This document shows, in pieces, positions 23,965-32,325 of a stretch of 34,087 nucleotides of DNA. The DNA comes from CAYXDO01 sp964463485 (GTDB lineage: Bacteria; Myxococcota; Kuafuiibacteriia; Kuafuiibacteriales; Kuafuiibacteriaceae): NCBI GenBank assembly GCA_964463485.1, contig CAYXDO010000122.1:1-34087 (forward strand), given 5' to 3'. Within the stretch, counting starts at the first letter, position 1, and each line of letters begins with the position of its first letter. The position numbers and the translations under genes are program-made. The notes below the pieces were generated by a model. It ran no database searches and was not told the DNA's origin. It worked only from the letters and a program-made list of their open reading frames with translations.

Positions 23965-26900
23965 GTTGCCGTCGGGTTATCTGGGTTGGGCGTTGGGCCT
24001 TTGCGCAGCGGCAGGCGTCAGCGTATCCCTGAGTGCGACAACGAGCGGGTCCGCGGCGACGCGCGGACGCTCGTTTGCGGCTTTTCGGAGCGACGTAGCC
24101 CCAGTGCTCGCTGCGACGTGCTCCGGCAGAGACGGGAAAGGCGCCGCGATCTGCCACGGCCGCTCTGGCGGAGACTCCGATCCATCCGAGAGCGTCCCGA
24201 AGCTCCCTCACCTCGCGCCACCTTCGACGTCCTGCACCAAGGCGTGCCACGCGAAGACCGGAAGGATGAGCTTCGTTTTTCCGCTCGGAAGAGATGGTCG
24301 GTTCGACAACGACCGCCAACTCTTCCTCGCCTACGAAAAAGCCCGCGCGCTCGCGAGCTTCGATGGACCGAGGTTCGCGAAGATCCTTCGCATGCCCTTG
24401 GCGTCCCAAGCCGGCGGTTTCGGCCTGCTGCACGGAGGTGGGGAGATCTTCGAGAGTGCGTCCGATCCTGGCTTCGAGAAGCTGGCGTCCTGGGTTGCGC
24501 TCGAAGGCGCCAGCACGCGGGCGAAGGTCGCGGACGTAGCTCCCGCCGAGAAGTTCTATGGGGAGAAAGTGCTGCCCGCGCTCGCTCGCAACCTGTGCTT
24601 GTCCCCTTCGTGCCACATTTTCAATCACTCGAGCTTTTCGCCAGATCCAGGGATGCCGAGCGACGACCTGAGCGCTCCTATCGAGTCGCGCTTCAGCCGC
24701 GAGCAAGTCAGCTTCAACCGTATGACCTCCAAGGGCATGATTCAGAGGCTCGTCTTCCTCGAAGGAGACGTGGAGCAGAGTCGGATCCTGAAGAAGATCA
24801 TCCCGATCGAGAAGGGCGGTGTGCTGCACAGGGGCGGCAACCGACAATTTCTCACGGGCCCGGGAGATCCGGACTACCGGGCCATCGCAGATTGGCTCCG
24901 ACTCGAGCGACAAGAAGCCGCGGCCAAGGTGAGAATCGATGGCAGGGCCGTCGTCGAGTCCGAGATCGGGCGCGTGCGCGGCCTCGTGTTCGTCCGCACG
25001 CCGACCTCCAATGCGCGCAGGTACCTAGACGTCGGTAAGTACCTCCCGGGTGGCGATCTTTTTGCGCTGCGCCTGCTGCCTGGAGAGACTCTGGAGACCG
25101 CGACGAGCGAACCGATCAATCTGACCGCCGAGTTCCATGCAGGACGCGACGCGGACGTGCGGGAGCCAGACGTTCGGTATGACGGCCGTGCCGTCGTGTT
25201 TGCAATGAGAATTGGGGAAGCCGATGGGTTGAATCTGTACGAGCTCGAGCTCGACGAGGAGCTTCGAGCGATCCCGGCGAGCTTTCGGCGTCTGACTTTC
25301 GGACCGCCCACGGTCAGCGGCTTTCGAGCTCACTATACCGATCCGACCTACGTCCCCGACCCGACCGATCAGAACGCAGGCGACGGCGGGGTCGAGCTCT
25401 CGAGGGCCGATCTCGTGTTCGTCTCCAACCTCCCCGGTGAGTTGGTCAAGAGTGCGCCGCGCGCGCTCCTCGGGGAGGCCGACGGCGGCGATGCGGCGAC
25501 GATCGAGGACTTCGATCGGCCGGAGCGCAGCGGGACGTTCATCGGTCGGCGTGTTCACGTCGTCGATGGAACGAACCGCGGTGAGTGGCGGACCATCGTC
25601 GGGCACGAAAACCGGATCGGGTACTCAGAGGGTCGAGCGTTTCTGCGTGTCGATCGGCCGTTCAGTCGTGCGGTCGACGTCTCGACGATCTACACGATCG
25701 AACGTCCTGCGTCCCCGGACGGTGATGTTTTGCCAGCATACTCCGTGTATGGCATGAAGCTCGCTCCGCGCGGGCGCGAAGAGGAGCATTACGAGGGGAC
25801 ACTCACCCGAATCACCTGGAACGGCGGGCAGAACGTCGACTTGAGTGTCCGGTCGAACGGCGAGGTCTTCTTCACCTCGCAACGCTCGGGCGTCGACAAG
25901 CTCGGTCGCCCCGTCTTCCAGATGGCGAGCTGCAGGAGGCACCTCGACACGCGGTTCAGCTTCCCGACTCATCAAGGAAACCGCTCCGAAATCCTGATTT
26001 ACGCGGACAATCACGAGCTCCCGTCGGGAATCGACATTCACGCCGCGTTGGACCCCGACACCTATTTCGAGGCGGGCACACTCACGGTGAGCGACCATCA
26101 GCTAGGTCCCGACCTCGAGGCTCGCAATCCCAACGACTACGCGAGCGGGGTGTTCGACGAGTCCGGCGTCCCCGTCGGCCTCGTGAGGGACGAGACCTCG
26201 AACCTGAGATTCGAGGAGCGGGGCCGCGGGCCGTCGCTCACGCGCTTCTTGTTCAAGAACACGGCTCTCTTTCCAACGAGGGGACCGGACGCGGTGACGA
26301 GGTCGGGTGAGTCCCCCGGGGGCCTGTACCGTGACCCATATCCGCTGCCCGACGGAGCGGTGCTCGTGTCCCACGCGACCGGGCCCGTGGATCAGTCCGA
26401 TCCGTCTGCTCGTCCTGACTTCGATCTCTTCGTCCTGAGGCCTGACCCGAGCTGGCAACCCGAAGGAAGCAGAGGCACACCTCGGGTCGCGAAGTCCCTG
26501 ATCGCCAAAGTCTCCGCCAGAGGCACCTCGGAAGTTCAGGCCGTGCCGGTGGTGGTGCGGCTGAAGCCGAAGATCAACGCTGGCAACCGTCCGAAGAGTG
26601 AGCACCTCATCAGGTATCTAGGCTCACCTCCGGATACTCGTCCGGCCCGCTACACGGAGCGAAGCTATCCGATCATCGACGCGGTGCTCCGCGACCCATC
26701 TCCGTACGGCAAGCGCCTCGCGATCGATCGAGACCCCGTGACGGGTGAGTTGCTCGGCGAGGTCGATCGGGTGGCTGGCGTGCGTATGGTCGAGATGATC
26801 CCGCTACGGCCCGAGCAGCTCGGGCCGATCGATTTCGAGAAGGTTCGCAATCGAGATCCCGAGAGTACGTTGGTCGCAAACGGAATCACTCCTCAGAAGC

Positions 26901-27670
26901 GCGTGGTGGGTCAGGTGCCGCTGGAGCCCGACGGGTCGATCTCGGTGAAGGTACCTTCGAACACGCCGCTCGTGATTCAGAGCTTGAACTCGGACGGCAT
27001 GGCTCTGCGGCAGGAGGCGCGTTATTACTTCTTTGCGCCCAACGAGCCGTTCACGATCTCACCGAGCCCGAGCGAGACTTTCCAGACGTGCGGCGCGTGT
27101 ATGGGCGCGGTGAGTGGGCATCCGAAGGATCTCTTTGGTCCGGCGAACGCGTTCTCGGGCCAAGCGAAGGTGGGCGCCTTGGCGAAGGATCAGATCCCCG
27201 AGCTGGGTTTGAAAGTCGAGGCGCGGTTCGGGGTGGATTTCGAGCGAGATCTGCTCCCGGTGATTCGGAAGAAGTGCGCCGGTTGTCATGGGGGCACGGA
27301 GCCAGCCGCTGGCTTGAGCTTGGGTTCCGAGCGGACTGCGTACTACGTGGATGCGTACGAGAGCTTGATGGCTTTGGACGACGCTGCGAGCGCTTGGTAC
27401 GGTCGAAAGAAGTACGTGAGCGAGCGAGATGGGTTGGCCATCGAGAGCTACCTCGCCGAGAAGTTATGGGGTCGGGAGCTCCAGGCGGAGCGCCCGCTGA
27501 CGGGGGATGCTCCGCATCCGAGTCGCGCGGCCTTCGAAGCAGCCGGGCTGTCGCCCGATCCGCTCACCGAGAGCGAGTTGAAGTCGTTCACGCTCTGGAT
27601 GGACCTCGGGGCGCCGTTTCTTGGCGCGCCCCTCCTCGCGTCCAAGGCATGTTTTGGGGGGGCGCCGTGA
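23948..27670 (+). CDS. Large HzsA-like multihaem protein with non-canonical haem motifs
   Basis: 1240 residues. The ATG at 23948 is chosen for ggagg ~9 bp upstream and because it begins a signal peptide (GYLGWALGLCAAAGVSVSLSA); the frame is open far upstream inside ccsA. Cys/His sites: C58-X10-C69-H70 in a DVAPVLAATC context, C96-X3-C100-H101, C217-X4-C222-H223, C1048-XX-C1051-Met1052 and a single canonical C1110-XX-C1113-H1114. The central beta-rich part (~330-1045) carries blocks I associate with the hydrazine-synthase-alpha-like family: LYRDPYPLPDGAVLVSHATG, NTPLVIQSLNSDGMA, then the CXXC site. It is periplasmic. True hydrazine synthesis is unlikely because there are no HzsB/C partners and the context is not anammox. 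The function is probably redox chemistry with the following cytochrome. Confidence 0.85.
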   Translation: MSMRAKLPSGYLGWALGLCAAAGVSVSLSATTSGSAATRGRSFAAFRSDVAPVLAATCSGRDGKGAAICHGRSGGDSDPSESVPKLPHLAPPSTSCTKACHAKTGRMSFVFPLGRDGRFDNDRQLFLAYEKARALASFDGPRFAKILRMPLASQAGGFGLLHGGGEIFESASDPGFEKLASWVALEGASTRAKVADVAPAEKFYGEKVLPALARNLCLSPSCHIFNHSSFSPDPGMPSDDLSAPIESRFSREQVSFNRMTSKGMIQRLVFLEGDVEQSRILKKIIPIEKGGVLHRGGNRQFLTGPGDPDYRAIADWLRLERQEAAAKVRIDGRAVVESEIGRVRGLVFVRTPTSNARRYLDVGKYLPGGDLFALRLLPGETLETATSEPINLTAEFHAGRDADVREPDVRYDGRAVVFAMRIGEADGLNLYELELDEELRAIPASFRRLTFGPPTVSGFRAHYTDPTYVPDPTDQNAGDGGVELSRADLVFVSNLPGELVKSAPRALLGEADGGDAATIEDFDRPERSGTFIGRRVHVVDGTNRGEWRTIVGHENRIGYSEGRAFLRVDRPFSRAVDVSTIYTIERPASPDGDVLPAYSVYGMKLAPRGREEEHYEGTLTRITWNGGQNVDLSVRSNGEVFFTSQRSGVDKLGRPVFQMASCRRHLDTRFSFPTHQGNRSEILIYADNHELPSGIDIHAALDPDTYFEAGTLTVSDHQLGPDLEARNPNDYASGVFDESGVPVGLVRDETSNLRFEERGRGPSLTRFLFKNTALFPTRGPDAVTRSGESPGGLYRDPYPLPDGAVLVSHATGPVDQSDPSARPDFDLFVLRPDPSWQPEGSRGTPRVAKSLIAKVSARGTSEVQAVPVVVRLKPKINAGNRPKSEHLIRYLGSPPDTRPARYTERSYPIIDAVLRDPSPYGKRLAIDRDPVTGELLGEVDRVAGVRMVEMIPLRPEQLGPIDFEKVRNRDPESTLVANGITPQKRVVGQVPLEPDGSISVKVPSNTPLVIQSLNSDGMALRQEARYYFFAPNEPFTISPSPSETFQTCGACMGAVSGHPKDLFGPANAFSGQAKVGALAKDQIPELGLKVEARFGVDFERDLLPVIRKKCAGCHGGTEPAAGLSLGSERTAYYVDAYESLMALDDAASAWYGRKKYVSERDGLAIESYLAEKLWGRELQAERPLTGDAPHPSRAAFEAAGLSPDPLTESELKSFTLWMDLGAPFLGAPLLASKACFGGAP

Positions 27671-30600
27671 GTCCGCGGTTCGGTCCGAGGCTCGAGTGGT
27701 TCTGGGGGGTCGTGGCCGTGACCCTCGTGCTCGCCTGGCTCACGTGGCCGGCGCGGGGTCCTGCGTCGGACGCGACCGTCGCGACGGTGAGCCCGCCGCG
27801 CTCGAACCCTTACGGGGTTCTGGCGAGCGCGCGGTGGAGCGATGGGTTTGTTCGCCGCGACTTGACTCCCGTGCCGAACCCGAACCCACACCCAGAGCCC
27901 CAGCCCCACAGGGACCATCCGGCAGGGATCCTGGTGAGTCCGAACGGCACCAGCGTGTATGTGGCTTTGATGGGCTCCGAGCTCCGGCCGGGGCACGAGG
28001 TCGCCATCCTGGACGTCGCGACTCGCGAGGTGAGAAAGCGACTTCAGGTAGGTTCGAGCCCCGTGAGGATCGTGGCACATCCGAGCGGGCGTTTTGTCGT
28101 CGTGCTGAACCGTTTCTCGAATTATGCATCGGTCGTCGATGTCGAGACCGAGCGCGTGGTCTCCGAGATCCCTCTCGATTTCTACGCCAGCGATCTCGTC
28201 TTCACTCGCGATGGGCGCCGCGGGTATGTCAGCATCCGATACTTAGGGCAGGTCCTCGTCATCGAGCCGACCGGCGGGTCACCTTCGATCCCCGAGTGGG
28301 CGGTGTCCGCTCGCGGTGGGTTCGACCGCGTGGCCTTCTCTCAGTCGGCGCCAGACCGTTCGAGCCCGTTCGAAGTCCTGAAGGCCTCGTGCGGGCGGTT
28401 GGAGTGCCACGGGAACGGCAAGGCCGGCTTTTACGCCGGCGAGGACGTGAACCGCGCGTTCGGCTCGGCCGTGGAAGCTTCCGTGCCTGGAGACCCCGCC
28501 GAGAGTCTCCTCACGAGGGTCGCGCTTTCATCGGCGGAGGGTGGGTACGCCGACGATCGCGGAGGGGCGAATCTGCACGCAGGAGGCCTCGTCGTATTTC
28601 GGCGAACCGACCCTGGGTATCAGACCATCGAGTCATGGATCGGCGCGGCGCGGCCGGGTCCGGGCATCCCGGTCGAGAACGAGGGCTCGAAGCCTGGGCC
28701 GCTGGTCCTCTCGTCGGACGAACGGACGTTATACGTCGGCAATCAAGGCACGACGTCGATCTCGGTGATCGACCTCGAGACGAGTGAAGAGGTCACGGCG
28801 ATCTATACTCAGAGTTTGATCCTCGATCTCGAGCTGGTGAGGTCGGCAGGCAAGGACTTCCTGGTCGCGACTTCGCTCGGTCTGGGATTCGGGGCGCCGA
28901 AGGAGCGAGATCCGCTCGGAGGCGAGTCGGGCGACCCATCCAATCCTGCTGCCCAGTTCACCGTGCTGCGGGACCTCGAGACGACGGAGCCGAAGCCGCT
29001 GGACCAGCAACGAGTCCTGGGACGATTCGACGCAACGGACGGGACTGCGGCCTTCAAGATGAACGACATCCAGAACGATTTGATCGTCGTGGACACTTCG
29101 CAAATCGAGGTGCCGCCGAGGGGCCCTCGTGGGGAGCTTCAGTACGGGCTCGAGGCGAACAGGTATGAGTCGCATGAAGGTTGGGTGCGGTATACGTCCG
29201 ACTCCGCGGAGGTTCTTGCAGAGGACCTGAGGGGCGACATCGCGCCGGAGCTCATGCGCGTGGTGGGCGCCTATCCCGAGGCCGTAGCGGCCTCGGGGGA
29301 GCGGTTCTACGTCGCGATGGCGGGGTCGTTCGAGGTCGTCGAGTGGAAGCTCTCCGCAGCGGCGACCGAGGCCTCCGAGCGCGCAGAGCCAATCTCCGTG
29401 GCGAAGGCGGGACTCATGCCTCGATTCATGGCGCTCGGAATTCCCGGGACTCCTTCGGCAGGGTTGGTGTTCACGTCGAATTTCTTGGGCGAGACGATCT
29501 CGGTCATCGACGAGTCTGGGTTTCGTGAGTCGGTCGCGCCGGTCGAGCTGGTCGTCGGGGACTTGTCGCGGCCGTATCCGGACACGGACGCAGAGCGGGG
29601 CGATTTGTTCGTCAACACGACGATCTTCTCGGTCGATCAAGACACGTCCTGCGCTTCCTGCCACATCTTTGGGACCAGTGACGGCCGTCCGTGGGGCGCG
29701 GGCCAAGCGATCGCCCAGCTGCGCGACGGGGCGTTCGTGAGCGGAGGGTTGCTGGCGATCCCGCCGATCCGGAATCTGTTTGCGGTCCAACCTTTTTACT
29801 TCGAAGGAACTCACACGCTCTTCGACGCACAGCTCGACGACGCGCGCGAGCACGTGGCGCTCCAGGGATTTCAAGCACCGAATCCGTTGGGAGACTTCAC
29901 CGGCATTCAGCATCCGACTCCGCCCAGCGAGCGCCCGAGGGAACACGAGGAGATCCAGGACAAGTCCAGCACGCGTGCTTGGGGCGACGCGTATTACGAT
30001 CTTCTGGAGCGACGAGACGTGGCGATCCGGCGCTTGACCACGCAGCACTTCGGGAAGGCCTACGATTTTCGCGATTTCGAGCGATTCATTGGTGAGTACC
30101 AAGCGGTCGAGCCGAGGCTGTCGCCGAGCCCCTATGATGTCAACGACCCGTCAGTCTCGCGCGGGCGGGTGCTGTTCAACGATCTCGGCGTGGGTTGCTC
30201 GATCTGCCACCGCGCGCCCAACTTCACGGACAAGAGCGAGGCTTTGACGCACAATGACGAGCGGGTGTTGCCTTCACTCGTGACGTTTACGGAGCGGGAG
30301 CGCTCCTTCACCGTCGTCAGCCCTCACTTCATGGACACCGTCAACGGGACGGTTCGGGACGTCGATCCTTCGGACAAAGGTCGGATCGAGCGAGTCGAGG
30401 GTGCGGTGACGACGTTTTCGTTGCGGGGCCTCTTCGACCGGCCTTTCACGTTCTTGCACAACGGCAGCGCGCTCTCGGTTCGCGAGAGCTTCGCGACGCC
30501 GGGACACGACTCACTGCGAAAGCTCAAATACGTTCCGCTCCTGGGTGGCGAGCCGGTGCGGACCGGCGGGCGGGAGATCGGCGCGAATCAGCTCAGCTTC

Positions 30601-30702
30601 CTGGAGGAGCGAGGGTACGTGGTGGATACTCACGGAGCGACCAGCCATCTCGCCGTCCGTCAGGTTCGAGATCTGGAGAGCTTCCTGCTCACGATCGAGT
30701 GA
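27667..30702 (+). CDS. Beta-propeller / MauG-type di-haem peroxidase-like cytochrome
   Basis: 1011 residues. GTG overlapping the previous stop (GTGA). One N-terminal helix (~11-30, WFWGVVAVTLVLAWLTW) is an anchor or signal. A YncE-like beta-propeller follows (ILVSPNGTSVYVALMGSE, VRIVAHPSGRFVVVLN, LYVGNQGTTSISVIDLE). Between its first and second halves sits a haem-domain-like insert with C242-GRLE-C247-H248, a CX4CH. The C-terminal ~370 residues are of the cytochrome c peroxidase/MauG type with two canonical motifs, CASCH (662-666) and CSICH (844-848), plus PPIRNLFAVQPFYFEG and FSLRGLFDRPFTFLHNG. The family oxidises partner proteins or small molecules using high-valent haem. With the HzsA-like protein it probably forms the catalytic core of this operon (inference). 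Confidence 0.9.
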   Translation: MSPRFGPRLEWFWGVVAVTLVLAWLTWPARGPASDATVATVSPPRSNPYGVLASARWSDGFVRRDLTPVPNPNPHPEPQPHRDHPAGILVSPNGTSVYVALMGSELRPGHEVAILDVATREVRKRLQVGSSPVRIVAHPSGRFVVVLNRFSNYASVVDVETERVVSEIPLDFYASDLVFTRDGRRGYVSIRYLGQVLVIEPTGGSPSIPEWAVSARGGFDRVAFSQSAPDRSSPFEVLKASCGRLECHGNGKAGFYAGEDVNRAFGSAVEASVPGDPAESLLTRVALSSAEGGYADDRGGANLHAGGLVVFRRTDPGYQTIESWIGAARPGPGIPVENEGSKPGPLVLSSDERTLYVGNQGTTSISVIDLETSEEVTAIYTQSLILDLELVRSAGKDFLVATSLGLGFGAPKERDPLGGESGDPSNPAAQFTVLRDLETTEPKPLDQQRVLGRFDATDGTAAFKMNDIQNDLIVVDTSQIEVPPRGPRGELQYGLEANRYESHEGWVRYTSDSAEVLAEDLRGDIAPELMRVVGAYPEAVAASGERFYVAMAGSFEVVEWKLSAAATEASERAEPISVAKAGLMPRFMALGIPGTPSAGLVFTSNFLGETISVIDESGFRESVAPVELVVGDLSRPYPDTDAERGDLFVNTTIFSVDQDTSCASCHIFGTSDGRPWGAGQAIAQLRDGAFVSGGLLAIPPIRNLFAVQPFYFEGTHTLFDAQLDDAREHVALQGFQAPNPLGDFTGIQHPTPPSERPREHEEIQDKSSTRAWGDAYYDLLERRDVAIRRLTTQHFGKAYDFRDFERFIGEYQAVEPRLSPSPYDVNDPSVSRGRVLFNDLGVGCSICHRAPNFTDKSEALTHNDERVLPSLVTFTERERSFTVVSPHFMDTVNGTVRDVDPSDKGRIERVEGAVTTFSLRGLFDRPFTFLHNGSALSVRESFATPGHDSLRKLKYVPLLGGEPVRTGGREIGANQLSFLEERGYVVDTHGATSHLAVRQVRDLESFLLTIE

Positions 30703-30709
30703 GGTACGC

Positions 30710-31507
30710 ATGTCACGAAGCGCACGATGGATCGTTTGGACGGTGGCTTTGACGCAGTTGGGCGCCGCGGGTGATGAGGACATGGTGACCGTGGCGGCGG
30801 GTGAGTTTCGCATGGGTGGGCGACTGGCGGGCGACGGCCCGGAGCGGGTGGCGTCGACGCAAAGCTACCGTATGGACCGGACCGAGGTCACCAACTCCGA
30901 GTACGAACGGTTTTTGAGTTGGGTGCAGGCGAATGGCGACGCGGAGGTTCGGCACCCCGAGCAGGCGCCCGGCAAGGATCACACCCCACGATACTGGAAG
31001 CCATTCCACCCGTCCTTGCTGGAGAAGACGGGCATGGCGAAGCTTCAGCGCTTCGATACGGCGACCTTCCGGCGACCTGACCATCCAGTGGTCGGTGTGG
31101 ATTGGTTCGATGCCTACGCCTACGCGCGGTGGGCGAAGAAGCGACTCCCTACCGAAGTGGAGTGGGAGAAGGCGGCGCGGGGGACCGACGGTCGCACTTG
31201 GCCCTTCGGCGATGATTGGGACTTTGCGAAGGTAAACTCAGGCGGCTACGAGCGGAACGGGGAGCGAGATGGGTATGTCTACTCAGCGCCGGCGAGGAGC
31301 TTCTCGGAGGGCGCCTCCCCGTACGGCGCCCTCCACATGGCGGGGAATGTGGCCGAGTGGGTATTGGACTCGGACGAGGTCTCGAAGGGGCGCTTGGTCA
31401 AGGGAGGGAGCTCGAGCTCTTATCCGAGCAGCGTCCGTGTTGCCCTCCGACGGACCCGCGAGCCGACTTTCAGGAGCTTCGATCTCGGCTTTCGTTGTGT
31501 GAGGTGA
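30710..31507 (+). CDS. Exported SUMF1/FGE-like protein, full-length
   Basis: 265 residues, ATG with gagg 5 bp upstream and a 7-bp gap from the preceding stop. Signal peptide ~1-20 (WIVWTVALTQLGAA). The SUMF1 domain is complete: DMVTVAAGEFRMGG, YRMDRTEVTNSEYERF, VGVDWFDAYAYARWA, KRLPTEVEWEKAARG, WPFGDDW, YGALHMAGNVAEWV, LVKGGSSSSYPS and GFRCVR. It is a distant sister of the protein at 21213-21974 and closes the operon. Like most deltaproteobacterial exported members, it lacks an obvious FGE cysteine pair, so the catalytic function is unknown. Confidence 0.9.
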   Translation: MSRSARWIVWTVALTQLGAAGDEDMVTVAAGEFRMGGRLAGDGPERVASTQSYRMDRTEVTNSEYERFLSWVQANGDAEVRHPEQAPGKDHTPRYWKPFHPSLLEKTGMAKLQRFDTATFRRPDHPVVGVDWFDAYAYARWAKKRLPTEVEWEKAARGTDGRTWPFGDDWDFAKVNSGGYERNGERDGYVYSAPARSFSEGASPYGALHMAGNVAEWVLDSDEVSKGRLVKGGSSSSYPSSVRVALRRTREPTFRSFDLGFRCVR

Positions 31508-31530
31508 GACCTCCAAAGTCGTTGATGAAC

Positions 31531-31572
31531 CGGGCACGGGCACGGGCATGGACGGGCATGGGCACGTGCAGG
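31531..31572. repeat. GGGCAC/GGGCAT low-complexity repeat
   Basis: cgggcacgggcacgggca is followed by tggacgggcatgggcacgtgca. It shares the cgggca(c/t)ggacgggca break with the tract at 78-142. It lies in the 179-bp gap after the eight-gene operon and before the convergent TOPRIM gene. The remainder of that gap shows no gene. Confidence 0.75.
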
Positions 31573-31686
31573 GTGAACCCGCAGGACAAGCGCAAAGGAC
31601 TTCGGCGGGATCGCTTTGCTGTCAGACCGGGTTCGTAATCGCAATTTTCTCCGGCGAGGTCGGCTCCGAGTGCATCGACCGAGTTC

Positions 31687-32325
31687 TCAAGGGATCTCGA
31701 ACAGATCCTTGAACCAAGCAACAAAGGCCGTCGCGAAAGGCCCTGCAGGATCCAGCATTCGCTCCTGAATGGCTTGGTGAAGCTGGCGACCCGGAGGATC
31801 TTGCGACGCGAGCCACGTATGAATCAGCGCTTTGTCTCGATGACTCGCCGAGAAGGTCGCGCCCAGCGACTTCGCTGTGTCCGTCGATGTCTCCGCGTGC
31901 CCGAGTAGGTCGGGCTGGTTCTGCGGTCTGAGGGCGAGTAAGAAAGTTTCCAGCATTCCTCGAGTCAGGTTATCGGGCATCATCCAAACACCGAATCGAA
32001 GTGTTCCCGAGGAAAGCACGAGTCCATTGGCGGACGATGTGTCCGGCAACGCGAACTTCCCGCTCAAGGTTGATCTGAGGCTTCGCCAGCGCGCCGCGGG
32101 ATCTTCATCGGCGTCGACCAAGATGCCCAATCGTCTCAGGCCAGAGGTCTTGAGTTGAAGCGCGATCTCGTCGGGCGTAAAGTTTCCGAACCCATCGAGG
32201 GCGTGGATTTTGACGATCTCAGCGCCCTTTGGACCCCAATTGATTCCAGCCCGTTCGAGCAACTCAGGAAGGACGCGCCTGTCTTCGTCGCCCTCCACCA
32301 GAAGGCGATTTTCACTCGCAGTCAC
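31687..32325 (-). CDS. TOPRIM-domain protein (DUF3226-like), probable defence effector
   Basis: 212 residues. The GTG start shares one base with the ATPase stop (TAGTG), so translation is coupled. The TOPRIM fold is visible: LLVEGDEDRRVL with the catalytic Glu11, and LGILVDADEDP with the DxD pair Asp71/Asp73. TOPRIM domains in OLD nucleases and in AriB of PARIS act as the nuclease half of an ATPase-TOPRIM pair. Here the two halves are separate genes. The C-terminus (~150-212) is helical and unassigned. Base composition is lower in GC than the left 31 kb, which suggests horizontal transfer. I assign the fold with good confidence; the defence role is inference from pairing. Confidence 0.85.
   Translation of the reverse strand: MTASENRLLVEGDEDRRVLPELLERAGINWGPKGAEIVKIHALDGFGNFTPDEIALQLKTSGLRRLGILVDADEDPAARWRSLRSTLSGKFALPDTSSANGLVLSSGTLRFGVWMMPDNLTRGMLETFLLALRPQNQPDLLGHAETSTDTAKSLGATFSASHRDKALIHTWLASQDPPGRQLHQAIQERMLDPAGPFATAFVAWFKDLFEIP

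Noticed and set aside
23948..27670. Hydrazine synthase (anammox) function for the HzsA-like protein
   Set aside because: No HzsB/C or hydrazine dehydrogenase genes are present, the haem motifs differ, and the host style is deltaproteobacterial; only distant family resemblance is claimed.
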